64,000 nucleotides of DNA from Paracoccaceae bacterium (GCA_022823605.1 JAJEHS010000006.1:276001-340000); one strand, 5' to 3'; positions 36,695 through 45,635 are shown, counted from the stretch's first letter. A program made the numbers and translations. Notes: generated by a model from the sequence alone, not told the origin.

Positions 36695-38398
36695 TCAATC
36701 GAACTTAATGGCATCCAGGTCACAACAACCAACCATCACTTCATCACAAAGTATATGTATCTGAGGAAATATTCTTTTGAAGTAGATCAAGGCCATTACC
36801 TTTTTGTTATCATTGGCATCAGAATGAGTACTGGCCAAATAATGGAAATAACCACCCAATAAAAGACCAATCGACCGTAAATAGGCTTGGGCACCCGCCA
36901 ACCTGCTTGATTGATCTGATTGTTCCATTAGCCAATTGGTTACATCCTTGATTTTGTTGGCCGCTTCCAGGAAAAATGAAACATTTATTGAACCATCCGG
37001 TTTCATTGAGGATATTTTTTCAATGATTTCATCAACCAAAGTACGAACAGTATCACCATTCTTGCCCAACTTTCTCAACAGGAGATCATTGGCCTGAATT
37101 CCATTGGTGCCTTCATATATGGTTGTAACGATTGAATCCCGGAAATACTGTGAAACACCAGTTTCTTCAATATAACCGATGCCTCCGTGTATCCTGATTC
37201 CTGCCAAGGAAACCTCAACCCCTGTTTCCGACCCAAAATACTTGGCAATCGGTGTTAACAACCCCGCTCTATCAATCCATTTCTGATCTTTGGTCATTTT
37301 GGCCTTATCAAGTGAATAGGCACAATATGAACAAATGGCTCTCGCTACAAATACCTGAGCCCTCATTACCGCAAGAATTCTCTTAATATCCGGGTATTCG
37401 CTTATTGGTAATGATTTACCGTCCCTGTTTTTTCCCTGAACCCTTTCCTGGGCATAGTGTTCTGCTGATTGTAATGAGGCTTCGGCAACACCAACTCCCT
37501 GAGAGCCTACTCCCAATCTTGCACTGTTCATCATTGCAAACATGGCTTTCAATCCTTCATTGGGGAGACCAACAATCTTGCCCAAGGCCCGATCATAACT
37601 GACAACAGCTGTCGGGGAACCATGCAACCCCAATTTATCCTCAAGAGAAAGAATTTGGAGCTGATTCCGGATTTTGTAATGACCCTCACTATTTGGAAGA
37701 TATTTGGGAATCAGGAAGAGTGAAAGCCCCTTTGAACCAGAGGGAGAATCCGGAAGCCTCGCTAGCACCAAATGGCATACATTTTGGCTGAAATCTGCAT
37801 CAGCCCAGCTAATGAAAATTTTTTGTCCCGTAATTTCATACTCACCAGAATCGATTTGTCGAGCCTCGGTTTTAATTCCACCTACATCAGAACCCGCCTG
37901 TGGTTCCGTAATGTTCATGGTTCCATACCATTCCCCCGATAGAAGTTTGGGTATGACATGATCCTTGATCTCCTCGGAGGCGAAAAGTTCAAGTGCTTCA
38001 ATTTGACCCTGGGTTAGAAGGGGATTTAATCCCAATGATATACAGGCTCCATTGACAAATTCATTCAGGGCATTTTGTACAAGCTTGGGTAATCCCAACC
38101 CGCCATATTTTACATCGGCTGAAATCCCGACCAAACCGGATTCAGTCAAGACCTCATAACCTTTTCTATAACCAGGTGAGGTTTTCACCACGCCGTTTTC
38201 CAATTGAGCCGGATGACGGTCTCCAGCCCTTTGAAGCGGTGCAATTGTTTCCTCGGTTATTTTGGCCATGGTTTCAAGGAAAAAATCAATATCTTCCTTA
38301 TCGGCATCACCAAAATCCCCTGTCTGCAACAGGTCATCCAGATCAAAAATCTGGTTGAACAGAAATCTGTATTCTTCTATGGGAGCCTTGAACCCCAT
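36695..38398 (-). CDS. Acyl-CoA dehydrogenase, DmdC/AcdA-like long form
   Basis: FAD enzyme that oxidises an acyl-CoA to the 2-enoyl-CoA. At 567 aa it has the extended C-terminal domain found in the DmdC (3-methylmercaptopropionyl-CoA dehydrogenase) and related group. Seen are the FAD-binding MNITEPQAGSDVG near residue 160, KIFISWADAD, and the catalytic-base region TTIYEGTNGIQANDLLLRK. DmdC acts in the demethylation route of DMSP, common in marine alphaproteobacteria; the family also holds ordinary long-chain enzymes, and sequence alone does not separate them. ATG 38398 is chosen; TTG 38401 lies one codon before. Confidence 0.88.
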   Translation of the reverse strand: MGFKAPIEEYRFLFNQIFDLDDLLQTGDFGDADKEDIDFFLETMAKITEETIAPLQRAGDRHPAQLENGVVKTSPGYRKGYEVLTESGLVGISADVKYGGLGLPKLVQNALNEFVNGACISLGLNPLLTQGQIEALELFASEEIKDHVIPKLLSGEWYGTMNITEPQAGSDVGGIKTEARQIDSGEYEITGQKIFISWADADFSQNVCHLVLARLPDSPSGSKGLSLFLIPKYLPNSEGHYKIRNQLQILSLEDKLGLHGSPTAVVSYDRALGKIVGLPNEGLKAMFAMMNSARLGVGSQGVGVAEASLQSAEHYAQERVQGKNRDGKSLPISEYPDIKRILAVMRAQVFVARAICSYCAYSLDKAKMTKDQKWIDRAGLLTPIAKYFGSETGVEVSLAGIRIHGGIGYIEETGVSQYFRDSIVTTIYEGTNGIQANDLLLRKLGKNGDTVRTLVDEIIEKISSMKPDGSINVSFFLEAANKIKDVTNWLMEQSDQSSRLAGAQAYLRSIGLLLGGYFHYLASTHSDANDNKKVMALIYFKRIFPQIHILCDEVMVGCCDLDAIKFD

Positions 38399-38522
38399 CA
38401 AATTAATATCCCCTTACTCGTGGCAATCCATTGAGACCTTAAAAACCAGTACTATTCTTTCAAGAACAATCGGATTATTTATACAAACTAACGAATTCTT
38501 ACCCATACATAATTAATTCAAT

Positions 38523-39482
38523 ATGAAAACTCTTGTACTCTCTCCCACGAAGAAATCACTAGTTGTGGCTTCAAGCATTCTACAAAATGGCGGCCTAGTA
38601 GCTTTCCCAACTGAGACCGTTTATGGGTTGGGGGCAGATTCATTCAATGTGAACGCCGTAGCCAAGGTATTCAAGGTAAAGGGGAGGCCATCATCAAACC
38701 CATTGATTGTTCATGTCAAGGATTTGGAAATGGCTTCGGAATTGGCTACGTTTGATGATACATCCCGTCACATAGCAAATATATTTTGGCCTGGTCCCCT
38801 AACCCTGATCCTGCCGATAAAGAAATCCTCGAATATACCTGATATTGTAACAGCAAATTCTGGATACATTGCCCTTCGGGTGCCATCAAATCCCATTATA
38901 CAAAATCTAATTGAACTGTTCGGGAAACCTATCGTGGGTCCATCAGCCAACCTGTCTGGTAAAATTACTTCAACCTCACCTAACCATGTTTTATCAGACT
39001 TCTATGGCAAAATAGATGCCGTAATTGATGGCGAAGATTGTCCCATAGGATTGGAATCAACGATATTGATGTGTAATCATACCAAGATACGGATACTTCG
39101 GCTGGGGTTTGTAACCGAAAAGGATATTTCAGAAAAACTGTCCGATTTGAAAATCGAATCTTGCCTTGAAGGTGAAAGTGTACCTTCACCCGGTTCCAAA
39201 TTCCGCCATTATTCCCCGGAAACCCCAATAGTCATCAATTGTCGCGAAAAAGGAAGGGGTGAGATTTTGATTGGATTTGGTGAGACTGCTGATGCTGAAT
39301 TTAACCTTTCAGAAAAAGGTGATTTAGTTGAAGCAGCAAAAAATCTTTATCATATCCTGAGAGAAGCAGACCGGAAAGCCCAATCTACCAGTTCAGCACG
39401 TATCGTAGTCTCACCTGTTCCAAATTCGGGATTGGGATTGACGATCAATGACAGATTGGAAAGGGCAGCAAGAAAGGATTGA
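38523..39482 (+). CDS. tsaC: L-threonylcarbamoyladenylate synthase (Sua5/YrdC/YwlC)
   Basis: Makes threonylcarbamoyl-AMP for the t6A37 modification of ANN-decoding tRNAs. The YrdC domain (residues 10-200) has GGLVAFPTETVYGLGAD, FKVKGRPSSNPLIVHV and FWPGPLTLIL; the extra Sua5 C-terminal domain (SPGSKFRHYSPETP then ADRKAQSTSSARIVVSPVP) brings it to 319 aa. Single gene, divergent from the acyl-CoA dehydrogenase. Confidence 0.95.
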   Translation: MKTLVLSPTKKSLVVASSILQNGGLVAFPTETVYGLGADSFNVNAVAKVFKVKGRPSSNPLIVHVKDLEMASELATFDDTSRHIANIFWPGPLTLILPIKKSSNIPDIVTANSGYIALRVPSNPIIQNLIELFGKPIVGPSANLSGKITSTSPNHVLSDFYGKIDAVIDGEDCPIGLESTILMCNHTKIRILRLGFVTEKDISEKLSDLKIESCLEGESVPSPGSKFRHYSPETPIVINCREKGRGEILIGFGETADAEFNLSEKGDLVEAAKNLYHILREADRKAQSTSSARIVVSPVPNSGLGLTINDRLERAARKD

Positions 39483-39500
39483 ACTGCCAAAGAAAAATGG

Positions 39501-40094
39501 TTAGGCCGTACCACCTTTGGTTGACAGTAAACCCGGATCTATTCCGATTGATTGGATTGCGGACACCCAAATATCCTGGGCATCCGTATCAAATACCAGA
39601 TCCCTTGAACCTTCTCCAACAAGCCAAACATTTGCCTGTAGTTCATTCTCCAGTTGACCAGGGGCCCAACTGGCATACCCCAGTGAAAAAAGACGCTTGT
39701 CAGGACCCTCCCCTTTGGAAATATCCTCCAGAATATGCAAGCTACTGGTAACACAAAAGTGTTCGTTAATTACTTGCGATGACTCATAATCGGTTATATC
39801 ACATGAGTGTAAAATCATTGCCAACTCACTATCAACCGGTCCACCAAAGTAAACGGGTATCTGTAAATTGTCCCACACCTCAGCTTTTTCCTTTCCTACC
39901 TGCTTACCAAATTGTATGAAACCTGCGGGTTTGTTGATTACAACTCCCACGGCTTTGGATTCATCATGATCCAGAATCAATATGACACTATCTTGAAAGT
40001 AAGGATCATCCATTGCCGGCATGGCAATCAACAGTTTGCCAGTCAGGTAATGTGCGGGAGGTTTTGTGGAACCTGAGATTGGATCGCCCTCCAT
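39501..40094 (-). CDS. yqgE: YqgE/AlgH family protein
   Basis: Conserved protein of unclear function (DUF179). The 197-aa sequence shows LTGKLLIAMPAMDDPYFQDS, DHDESKAVGVVINKP, and the ending with FDTDAQDIWVSAIQSIG typical of the family. The start was set at ATG 40094 because GAAGG is 8 bases upstream; an in-frame ATG at 40136 adds 14 residues without a ribosome site. It converges with tsaC and diverges from the DsbD-alpha-like gene, its usual partner in alphaproteobacteria. Confidence 0.9.
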   Translation of the reverse strand: MEGDPISGSTKPPAHYLTGKLLIAMPAMDDPYFQDSVILILDHDESKAVGVVINKPAGFIQFGKQVGKEKAEVWDNLQIPVYFGGPVDSELAMILHSCDITDYESSQVINEHFCVTSSLHILEDISKGEGPDKRLFSLGYASWAPGQLENELQANVWLVGEGSRDLVFDTDAQDIWVSAIQSIGIDPGLLSTKGGTA

Positions 40095-40167
40095 TTTATT
40101 GCCTTCAAACTTGAAAGGTACTTCAAACCTAATCATCTGCAGATAGAATAACTTGTTATGTAAAAAA

Positions 40168-41058
40168 ATGAAAAAACAAAAACTATTATTATTAAAGATT
40201 TCCTTTATCAGGTTCTTCTACATACTGCTATTGATGGGTTATTTTAACCCCTCACAGTCCGGCGCATCTGAAAATTCTGATCTTGTTGCGTATACTGCGA
40301 ACATTCCAGAAGAGATCTACACCATAGAAATTCTGCATGGGTGGAGAGAGGAGAAGAATGGCATTGAGATTCACACTGTAGGTATTGACATAAAATTGCT
40401 TGAAGGCTGGAAAACCTATTGGCGCAAAACAGGAAATACAGGAATTCCACTATCTATTGATTGGCTTGAAAAAAACAATTTCCTGGACTACGAAATACAC
40501 TGGCCCAATCCTTCCATTGTCGAGATGGCTGGAGAGCAATCCATTGGTTATACCGAAAGGGTCGTATTTCCATTGCAAATCAAACCCGAAAAGCCCGGAA
40601 CCCCCATAAGTGGTTTTGGAACAATTTTCATGGGAGTTTGCAAGGATGTCTGCATTCCCGTTTTCGAGGAAATTTCAATTGATCTTTTGCCATCCAGTGA
40701 AATGCATTGGCCAGTTTTACACGATTCCCTAATGAGCAAACCAAAAGTTTTTGCCTCTGCAACCCACCAGGATGAGATTGATTGCAAGATAAATTATGAA
40801 ACGGAACCTCCGGTAATTTCGACAAGTATCAGTACATCACTGCTCAATCCTGACAAACCATTTCTTGCGATTTACGAAAGTACCACTGATCCGGTATTTT
40901 TCTACAAGCCAAGGGAAATTCTGGAAAACCGTGAATTCAGTGTCATCTATACCGACTTTGAATTTCTGGAGGACACCAGTCAGAAACTGGATAATTCCAA
41001 AATACTGCTAACAATACTTACTGATAATCAGACCTATGAAATCCAGGGATGTCAGTAA
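40168..41058 (+). CDS. DsbD N-terminal (alpha)-domain-like periplasmic protein
   Basis: An exported protein of 296 aa that resembles only the first periplasmic domain of DsbD/ScsB-type reductases. The signal/anchor segment is residues 1-35 (ISFIRFFYILLLMGYF). The core GWKTYWRKTGNTGIPLSIDW and FLDYEIHWPNPS is family-typical, and MGVCKDVCIPVFEE holds two cysteines spaced CKDVC that would form the redox pair. The transmembrane beta and thioredoxin gamma domains are absent, so it needs another electron source. ATG 40168 is chosen over TTG 40153. Divergent from yqgE, from which it is separated by about 70 bases. Confidence 0.82.
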   Translation: MKKQKLLLLKISFIRFFYILLLMGYFNPSQSGASENSDLVAYTANIPEEIYTIEILHGWREEKNGIEIHTVGIDIKLLEGWKTYWRKTGNTGIPLSIDWLEKNNFLDYEIHWPNPSIVEMAGEQSIGYTERVVFPLQIKPEKPGTPISGFGTIFMGVCKDVCIPVFEEISIDLLPSSEMHWPVLHDSLMSKPKVFASATHQDEIDCKINYETEPPVISTSISTSLLNPDKPFLAIYESTTDPVFFYKPREILENREFSVIYTDFEFLEDTSQKLDNSKILLTILTDNQTYEIQGCQ

Positions 41059-41160
41059 TAACCGATTAAATTTATAGGTCCCCCCTTTTTATTGGTTAAT
41101 ATCCAAATAAAAATAATTCAATTTATCTTTATTGGCGTTTTTAGAAGACTCTTTTCAAGT

Positions 41161-41275
41161 GGAGGAATGACTCTAATGAAAACAACTCGTCAAGGATATT
41201 TACTTCTATTTGGGTTATCTTAACTCGTATCCCAAAGGAGTTAACGAGTAACCTTACCCACCAAAATCGGGTAAG
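41161..41275 (+). other. Possible 15-codon ORF followed by competing hairpins
   Basis: GGAGG at 41161-41165 precedes ATG 41176 by 10 bases, opening MKTTRQGYLLLFGLS with a TAA stop at 41221-41223. The stop lies inside the left arm (41212-41228) of an imperfect hairpin whose right arm is 41244-41259. That right arm can instead pair its CTTACCC with GGGTAAG at 41269-41275. This resembles a leader peptide with alternative stems, but the region lies between convergent genes (DsbD-like and moaB-like) and no sense gene follows. It may simply be a bidirectional terminator. Confidence 0.3.
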
Positions 41276-41307
41276 AACTACATAGTGATCAAAACTACAT
41301 GCTTTAT

Positions 41308-41841
41308 TCAATTCTTGTGCTCTTCCAATCGAGGCATTATCTCGACCAGATTGCAAGGAAGGTTTCGCAGGTCCAATTGGGATTTCAGTATGCCATCCCA
41401 GGCATCCTTACAAGCGTTTGGTGAGCCAGGTATGGCAAAATAATAGGTACCGGCATAGACACCCCCACAAGCTCTCGATTGTATGGCCGATGCTCCGATT
41501 TTATTGTATGACAGCATCGTAAACAAAACTGAGAAACCAGAAATTTCCTTTTCATAAATGCTTTTGTGAGCTTCAACTGAAACATCTCTGCCAGTCAAAC
41601 CAGTTCCCCCAGTGGTTATCACAACATCAACGTCAGTTTTTTCAGCCAATTCCAGCAGTTTTTGTCTAATCAGGTCCAAGTCATCCGGAATTATTTCACG
41701 ACAGACTACCTTGTGACCCTCACCGGAAGCTCTATCTGCCAGTACCTTACCGGATTTGTCATCCTCCCTAGTCCGCGTATCAGAAATGGTCAATACAGCA
41801 ATATTGACTGGTACGAAAGGCTGTAAATCACGTGAAGTCAT
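41308..41841 (-). CDS. moaB: Molybdenum cofactor biosynthesis protein MoaB/MogA family
   Basis: Molybdopterin-binding family protein (177 aa) that adenylates molybdopterin. Motifs: VNIAVLTISDTRTREDDKSG at the N terminus, TTGGTGLTGRDVSVEA near residue 73 and the C-terminal FAIPGSPNACKDAW. The start was set at ATG 41841, one base after the stop codon of the uracil-DNA glycosylase gene, so translation is coupled. MoaD and MoaE are encoded 12 kb away on the same strand. Confidence 0.92.
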   Translation of the reverse strand: MTSRDLQPFVPVNIAVLTISDTRTREDDKSGKVLADRASGEGHKVVCREIIPDDLDLIRQKLLELAEKTDVDVVITTGGTGLTGRDVSVEAHKSIYEKEISGFSVLFTMLSYNKIGASAIQSRACGGVYAGTYYFAIPGSPNACKDAWDGILKSQLDLRNLPCNLVEIMPRLEEHKN

Positions 41842-41842
41842 T

Positions 41843-42658
41843 TCATTCCAGTTCCACCAGTTTTTTCTTGATTGCCAATACATCCTGCCAAGTGTTTTTT
41901 TTGAAGGTTGGATTTCTCAACAGAAAGGCCGGGTGCACAATCGGCATAATGTCCAAATTGTCTATATTCAACCATTTTCCCCGCAATCTGGTTATACCCT
42001 GTTGGTTTAAAATTGCAGTACAGGCAATGTTACCTGTCAACACAAGAATTTTGGGATTAATCAACTCAATATGCTTTCTGACAAACGGCCGAAACATTTC
42101 GATTTCATTTTTAATCGGGTTGCGGTTTCCGGGTGGTCTCCAGTTTATGGTATTGGTGATATAGAACGAATCATTTGGCTTTGAATTGGATCGGGAAATT
42201 CCGGTTTCGGAAAATATCTTGTCCAAAAGTCGGCCTGATTTACCCACAAATGGTTTTCCCTTGATATCCTCTTCGTAACCTGGTGCTTCTCCCAAAATCA
42301 TTAACCAGGCTTCAGGGTTGCCATCCGAAAAAACCAGGTTATTTGAAGTATGTCTAAAAGAACAATGTGGAAATTCCAATATTGCTTTTCTTAAATCTTC
42401 CAGACTCCTTACATCGGCAACCAGTTTTGTTGCCTCTGTTACTGGATCTTGGGAATTGATGCTTTCTTGTGGTGGTTTTTCAACCGGTTTTGGGTCTGGA
42501 GGATTAACGTCGCGCGAGGAGGATACATCCAAGGTTGGCTTGGCAGTTATCAAGTCTTCTTCAAGAAGTCGATTTACCGGCTTTTCACCAATGATTTCAT
42601 CAACCCCCATTTCAATTTGCCATTTGAGGATCTCTTTATTGTCCTGAATACCAGCCAT
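41843..42658 (-). CDS. Uracil-DNA glycosylase family protein (type 4/5-like, no Fe-S cysteines)
   Basis: DNA repair enzyme that excises uracil. The C-terminal 190 residues have the UDG motifs: GEAPGYEED near residue 119, FVGKSGRLLD, NTINWRPPGNRNP and HPAFLLRNP near residue 250. Residues 1-85 form a low-complexity Pro/Glu/Ser linker found in alphaproteobacterial versions. Classical family 4 enzymes have four cysteines for an iron-sulfur cluster; here only HCSF and ACTA cysteines remain, so the cluster is unlikely. Overlaps closely with the moaB-like gene. Divergent from pyrB. Confidence 0.88.
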   Translation of the reverse strand: MAGIQDNKEILKWQIEMGVDEIIGEKPVNRLLEEDLITAKPTLDVSSSRDVNPPDPKPVEKPPQESINSQDPVTEATKLVADVRSLEDLRKAILEFPHCSFRHTSNNLVFSDGNPEAWLMILGEAPGYEEDIKGKPFVGKSGRLLDKIFSETGISRSNSKPNDSFYITNTINWRPPGNRNPIKNEIEMFRPFVRKHIELINPKILVLTGNIACTAILNQQGITRLRGKWLNIDNLDIMPIVHPAFLLRNPTFKKNTWQDVLAIKKKLVELE

Positions 42659-42806
42659 CTGATTGGTCAGCCTAGAATTTAGATAAGATTTTTCTTCAAA
42701 ATTATGAACTGTTTTTTAAATTAACTACCAATTATGCACTTAAATTCTTAAATCAGGAATTAGGAATTTTCTTCCAGTTGGATAGTAGACTTGAAGGGAT
42801 ATTAAC

Positions 42807-43718
42807 ATCAAACACCTATTAGGAATAGAAAATCTTTCCGTTCAGGAAATTGACGCCATTCTCGATAAGGCAAATGATTTTGTAAATCTGAATCGTCAAT
42901 CGAACAAACATTCCAGTGAATTGGAAGGCAAGACCCAAATCAATATATTTTTTGAAAACTCCACCAGAACGCAGGCCAGTTTTGAACTTGCCGGCAAGAG
43001 GCTTGGTGCAGACGTTATGAATTTGGGGGTTGATAAAAGTTCCGTTGGCAAAGGTGAAACACTAATTGATACTGCCTTGACGCTCAATGCCATGCAACCT
43101 GATATTCTAGTCATTCGACACCCCAGTTCCGGAGCAGCCAATCTTTTGTCCGACAAGGTACATTGTTCGGTCATCAATGCTGGGGACGGTACCCATGAAC
43201 ATCCCACCCAAGCCCTTCTAGATGCCTTGACAATTCAGCGGACAAAAAAGACACTTTCAGGCTTGAAAGTTGCCATATGTGGAGATATCAAGCATTCACG
43301 AGTTGCCAGATCTAACATACAGCTGCTTGGAAAAAAGGGTAACCTCATCAGATTGGTGGGCCCCCGAACCCTCATGCCATCAGAAATTGAGGAGTTGGGG
43401 GTTGAAATCTACCATGATTTGGAGCAGGGTTTGAAAGGAGTGGATGTGGTCATGATGCTCCGGTTGCAAAAGGAAAGAATGGCCGGCGCACTGATTCCTT
43501 CAGTCAGGGAATATTACAAGACATACGGATTGACATATGAAAAATTGCAGCATGCTAGGAAAGATGCCATCGTCATGCATCCTGGCCCGATGAATCGGGG
43601 TACCGAGATTGATGGCAATCTGGCTGATGATATCAACCACTCAGTCATTCAAAACCAGGTTGAATTTGGTGTCGCTACCAGAATGGCCGTTATGTGCTAC
43701 CTTTGTCAGAATGACTGA
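42807..43718 (+). CDS. pyrB: Aspartate carbamoyltransferase catalytic subunit (ATC start)
   Basis: Joins carbamoyl phosphate and aspartate, the first committed pyrimidine step. The ATCase signature [19 protein letters not shown] is present, with [12 protein letters not shown] and [12 protein letters not shown] further on. The family N terminus [10 protein letters not shown] is encoded from 42810, but no ATG, GTG or TTG lies in frame between the stop codon TGA at 42792 and a TTG at 42921, deep inside conserved sequence. ATC 42807 is the best start: GAAGGG at 42793-42798 lies 8 bases upstream. ATT 42801 would be too close to it. This gives 303 aa. A sequencing error or mutated ATG cannot be excluded. 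The pyrC-like gene follows 23 bases later. Confidence 0.9.
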   Translation: MKHLLGIENLSVQEIDAILDKANDFVNLNRQSNKHSSELEGKTQINIFFENSTRTQASFELAGKRLGADVMNLGVDKSSVGKGETLIDTALTLNAMQPDILVIRHPSSGAANLLSDKVHCSVINAGDGTHEHPTQALLDALTIQRTKKTLSGLKVAICGDIKHSRVARSNIQLLGKKGNLIRLVGPRTLMPSEIEELGVEIYHDLEQGLKGVDVVMMLRLQKERMAGALIPSVREYYKTYGLTYEKLQHARKDAIVMHPGPMNRGTEIDGNLADDINHSVIQNQVEFGVATRMAVMCYLCQND

Positions 43719-43741
43719 TACTCGAACTGTGGAATCGTAGA

Positions 43742-45028
43742 GTGGATATTTACAAGAATGCAAAAATTGTCGACCCAGATGAAGGTAGGGTTTACAATGG
43801 TGAGGTAGCCGTATCCGATGGTCACGTTGTCGAAGTAAGTGAAAGACGGATCGACACACCCGAGAACTGTTTAGTGATCGATTGCAAAGGAAAGTACCTT
43901 GCTCCAGGTATAGTTGATTTTGGGGTGAAGATTGGCGAGCCCGGCGAACGCCACAAGGAAAGTTTTGGTACAGCGGGACTGGCAGCTGCAAGGGGTGGTG
44001 TTACCGCCATGATATCCAGGCCTGACACATCTCCTCCAATAGATAATCCGGAAACCCTGGAGTTTTTTATCAGAAGGGCCAAATCAGCAACCGAAATTCC
44101 CATTCATCCACTTGCGACTTTGACCAAGCAGAGATTGGGGGAACAAATGACTGAAGTTTCCTTATTGCTAGATGCGGGTGCTGTAGGTTTTACAGATTGC
44201 GATTCATTCATAAGCAATTCCAAGGTTATGGCCAATTGCCTGTCCTATTGTTCACAAAACAACTCCCTTGTCATAGGACATCCACAGGATCCATGGCTAT
44301 CTGGTGGAACTTCGGCAACCTCAGGCAAATTTGCTACTCTCAGGGGCCTTGCAGGAGTATCTCCAATGGCCGAAAGAATAGGCCTGGAAAGAGATCTGTC
44401 ACTTGTTGAAATGACCAGTTCCAATTACCATGCCGACCAGATTACAACCCGTGAGGGCTTGATGGTTATGGAACAATCCCTGGACAAGGGACTCAATGTT
44501 TCGGCAGGAATCTCCATCCATCACCTGACCCTGAATGATTTGGATGTTGGAGACTACAGAACCTTCTTCAAGGTAAAACCACCTTTGCGTTCAGAGGAGG
44601 ATAGGCAGTCGGCCATTGATGGTCTGAAAAGAGGTGTTATCACCATAGTCTGCTCCATGCATACTCCCCAGGATGAGGAATCTAAACGCATACCCTTTGA
44701 CAAGGCATCCAGTGGTGCTGTCGGTCTTGAAACACTTTTCCCTGCCCTGCTCAGATTGTATCATTCAGAAGATCTTGACCTACCTCTCATATTCAAGGTT
44801 CTTTCCTATAATCCCTCAAAAAGGTTTGGCTTGAACTCAGGAAGAATTTCCAAAGGTTATCAAGCTGATTTTGTATTGTTTGATCCCGACTATCCATATA
44901 TTCTGGATCGAACAACCCTGGCATCCAAATCCAAGAATACCCCTTTTGATGGTCAATCACTCCAAGGAAAAATATTGAAAACCGTTGTGGCTGGCAGAAT
45001 TGTTTACAGTCGGGAAGAAGATGTCTGA
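43742..45028 (+). CDS. pyrC: Dihydroorotase-like protein, probably non-catalytic PyrC partner
   Basis: Class I dihydroorotase fold of 428 aa downstream of pyrB. The metal site is eroded: the strand motif that normally reads D-x-H-x-H with R-E-P-G is GIVDFGVKIGEPG here (both His and the Arg missing), and the late T-D-H-A-P-H motif reads CSMHTPQ (Asp missing). SSNYHADQITT keeps one His. Such pseudo-dihydroorotases are known to stabilise ATCase in Pseudomonas-type complexes, and alphaproteobacteria often carry an inactive copy beside pyrB. A second, catalytic pyrC would then be elsewhere. GTG start. plsY overlaps its end by 8 bases. Confidence 0.88.
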   Translation: MDIYKNAKIVDPDEGRVYNGEVAVSDGHVVEVSERRIDTPENCLVIDCKGKYLAPGIVDFGVKIGEPGERHKESFGTAGLAAARGGVTAMISRPDTSPPIDNPETLEFFIRRAKSATEIPIHPLATLTKQRLGEQMTEVSLLLDAGAVGFTDCDSFISNSKVMANCLSYCSQNNSLVIGHPQDPWLSGGTSATSGKFATLRGLAGVSPMAERIGLERDLSLVEMTSSNYHADQITTREGLMVMEQSLDKGLNVSAGISIHHLTLNDLDVGDYRTFFKVKPPLRSEEDRQSAIDGLKRGVITIVCSMHTPQDEESKRIPFDKASSGAVGLETLFPALLRLYHSEDLDLPLIFKVLSYNPSKRFGLNSGRISKGYQADFVLFDPDYPYILDRTTLASKSKNTPFDGQSLQGKILKTVVAGRIVYSREEDV

Positions 45029-45635
45029 ACTGTTCGATCAATCACTAATCGCTTTTTTGTCCTTGACAATTCTGTCTTATTGTCTGGGATCGATCTCCTT
45101 CGGAATTCTACTGGCAAGATTGTTCAATCTCGGCAATCTGCGTGAAATCGGATCGGGCAACATTGGCACAACCAATGTACTCAGAACCGGCAATTATTGG
45201 GCGGCGGGGCTAACTCTCCTATTGGATTTTGCCAAGGGTTTGATACCAATATTGGTTGCTATCAATATTCTTGACGATACGATTCAACTTCAAATCGTAG
45301 CACTTGCGCCATTCATGGGACATCTTTTTCCAATCTGGCACAAATTCAAGGGTGGCAAGGGAGTTGCAACCTACTTTGGCATAGTTTTCGGCATCTCCTT
45401 TACTAGTGGACTAATCTGTGCAGTGATTTGGCTGGCCTGTGCCTTTGTATCCAGATTTGCCTCCCTATCAGCCCTGATTTCAGTTCTGTTCTTTCCTATC
45501 GGGCTGTATCTTTTGGGTGTGATTGATTTCCTGCCATTGGCAGTAATCATCGCCATAATGGTTTGGTTAAGTCATCTATCCAATTTGAAAAGGTTGTTTG
45601 CCGGTAAGGAATCCAAAATCAAATTGAACGGTTGA
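45021..45635 (+). CDS. plsY: Glycerol-3-phosphate acyltransferase PlsY
   Basis: Inner-membrane enzyme that acylates glycerol-3-phosphate from acyl-phosphate, starting phospholipid synthesis. The 204-aa protein has about five membrane segments and the three PlsY motifs: IGSGNIGTTNVLR near residue 43, GHLFPIWHKFKGGKGVAT near residue 105, and a C-terminal loop SHLSNLKRLFAGKE. Start ATG 45021, with GAAGAAG upstream and an 8-base overlap with the pyrC-like gene. Confidence 0.95.
   Translation: MSELFDQSLIAFLSLTILSYCLGSISFGILLARLFNLGNLREIGSGNIGTTNVLRTGNYWAAGLTLLLDFAKGLIPILVAINILDDTIQLQIVALAPFMGHLFPIWHKFKGGKGVATYFGIVFGISFTSGLICAVIWLACAFVSRFASLSALISVLFFPIGLYLLGVIDFLPLAVIIAIMVWLSHLSNLKRLFAGKESKIKLNG

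Noticed and set aside
42921..43718. pyrB starting at TTG 42921
   Set aside because: This start would remove the first 38 conserved residues, including [10 protein letters not shown], which is encoded in frame immediately upstream behind a good ribosome site.
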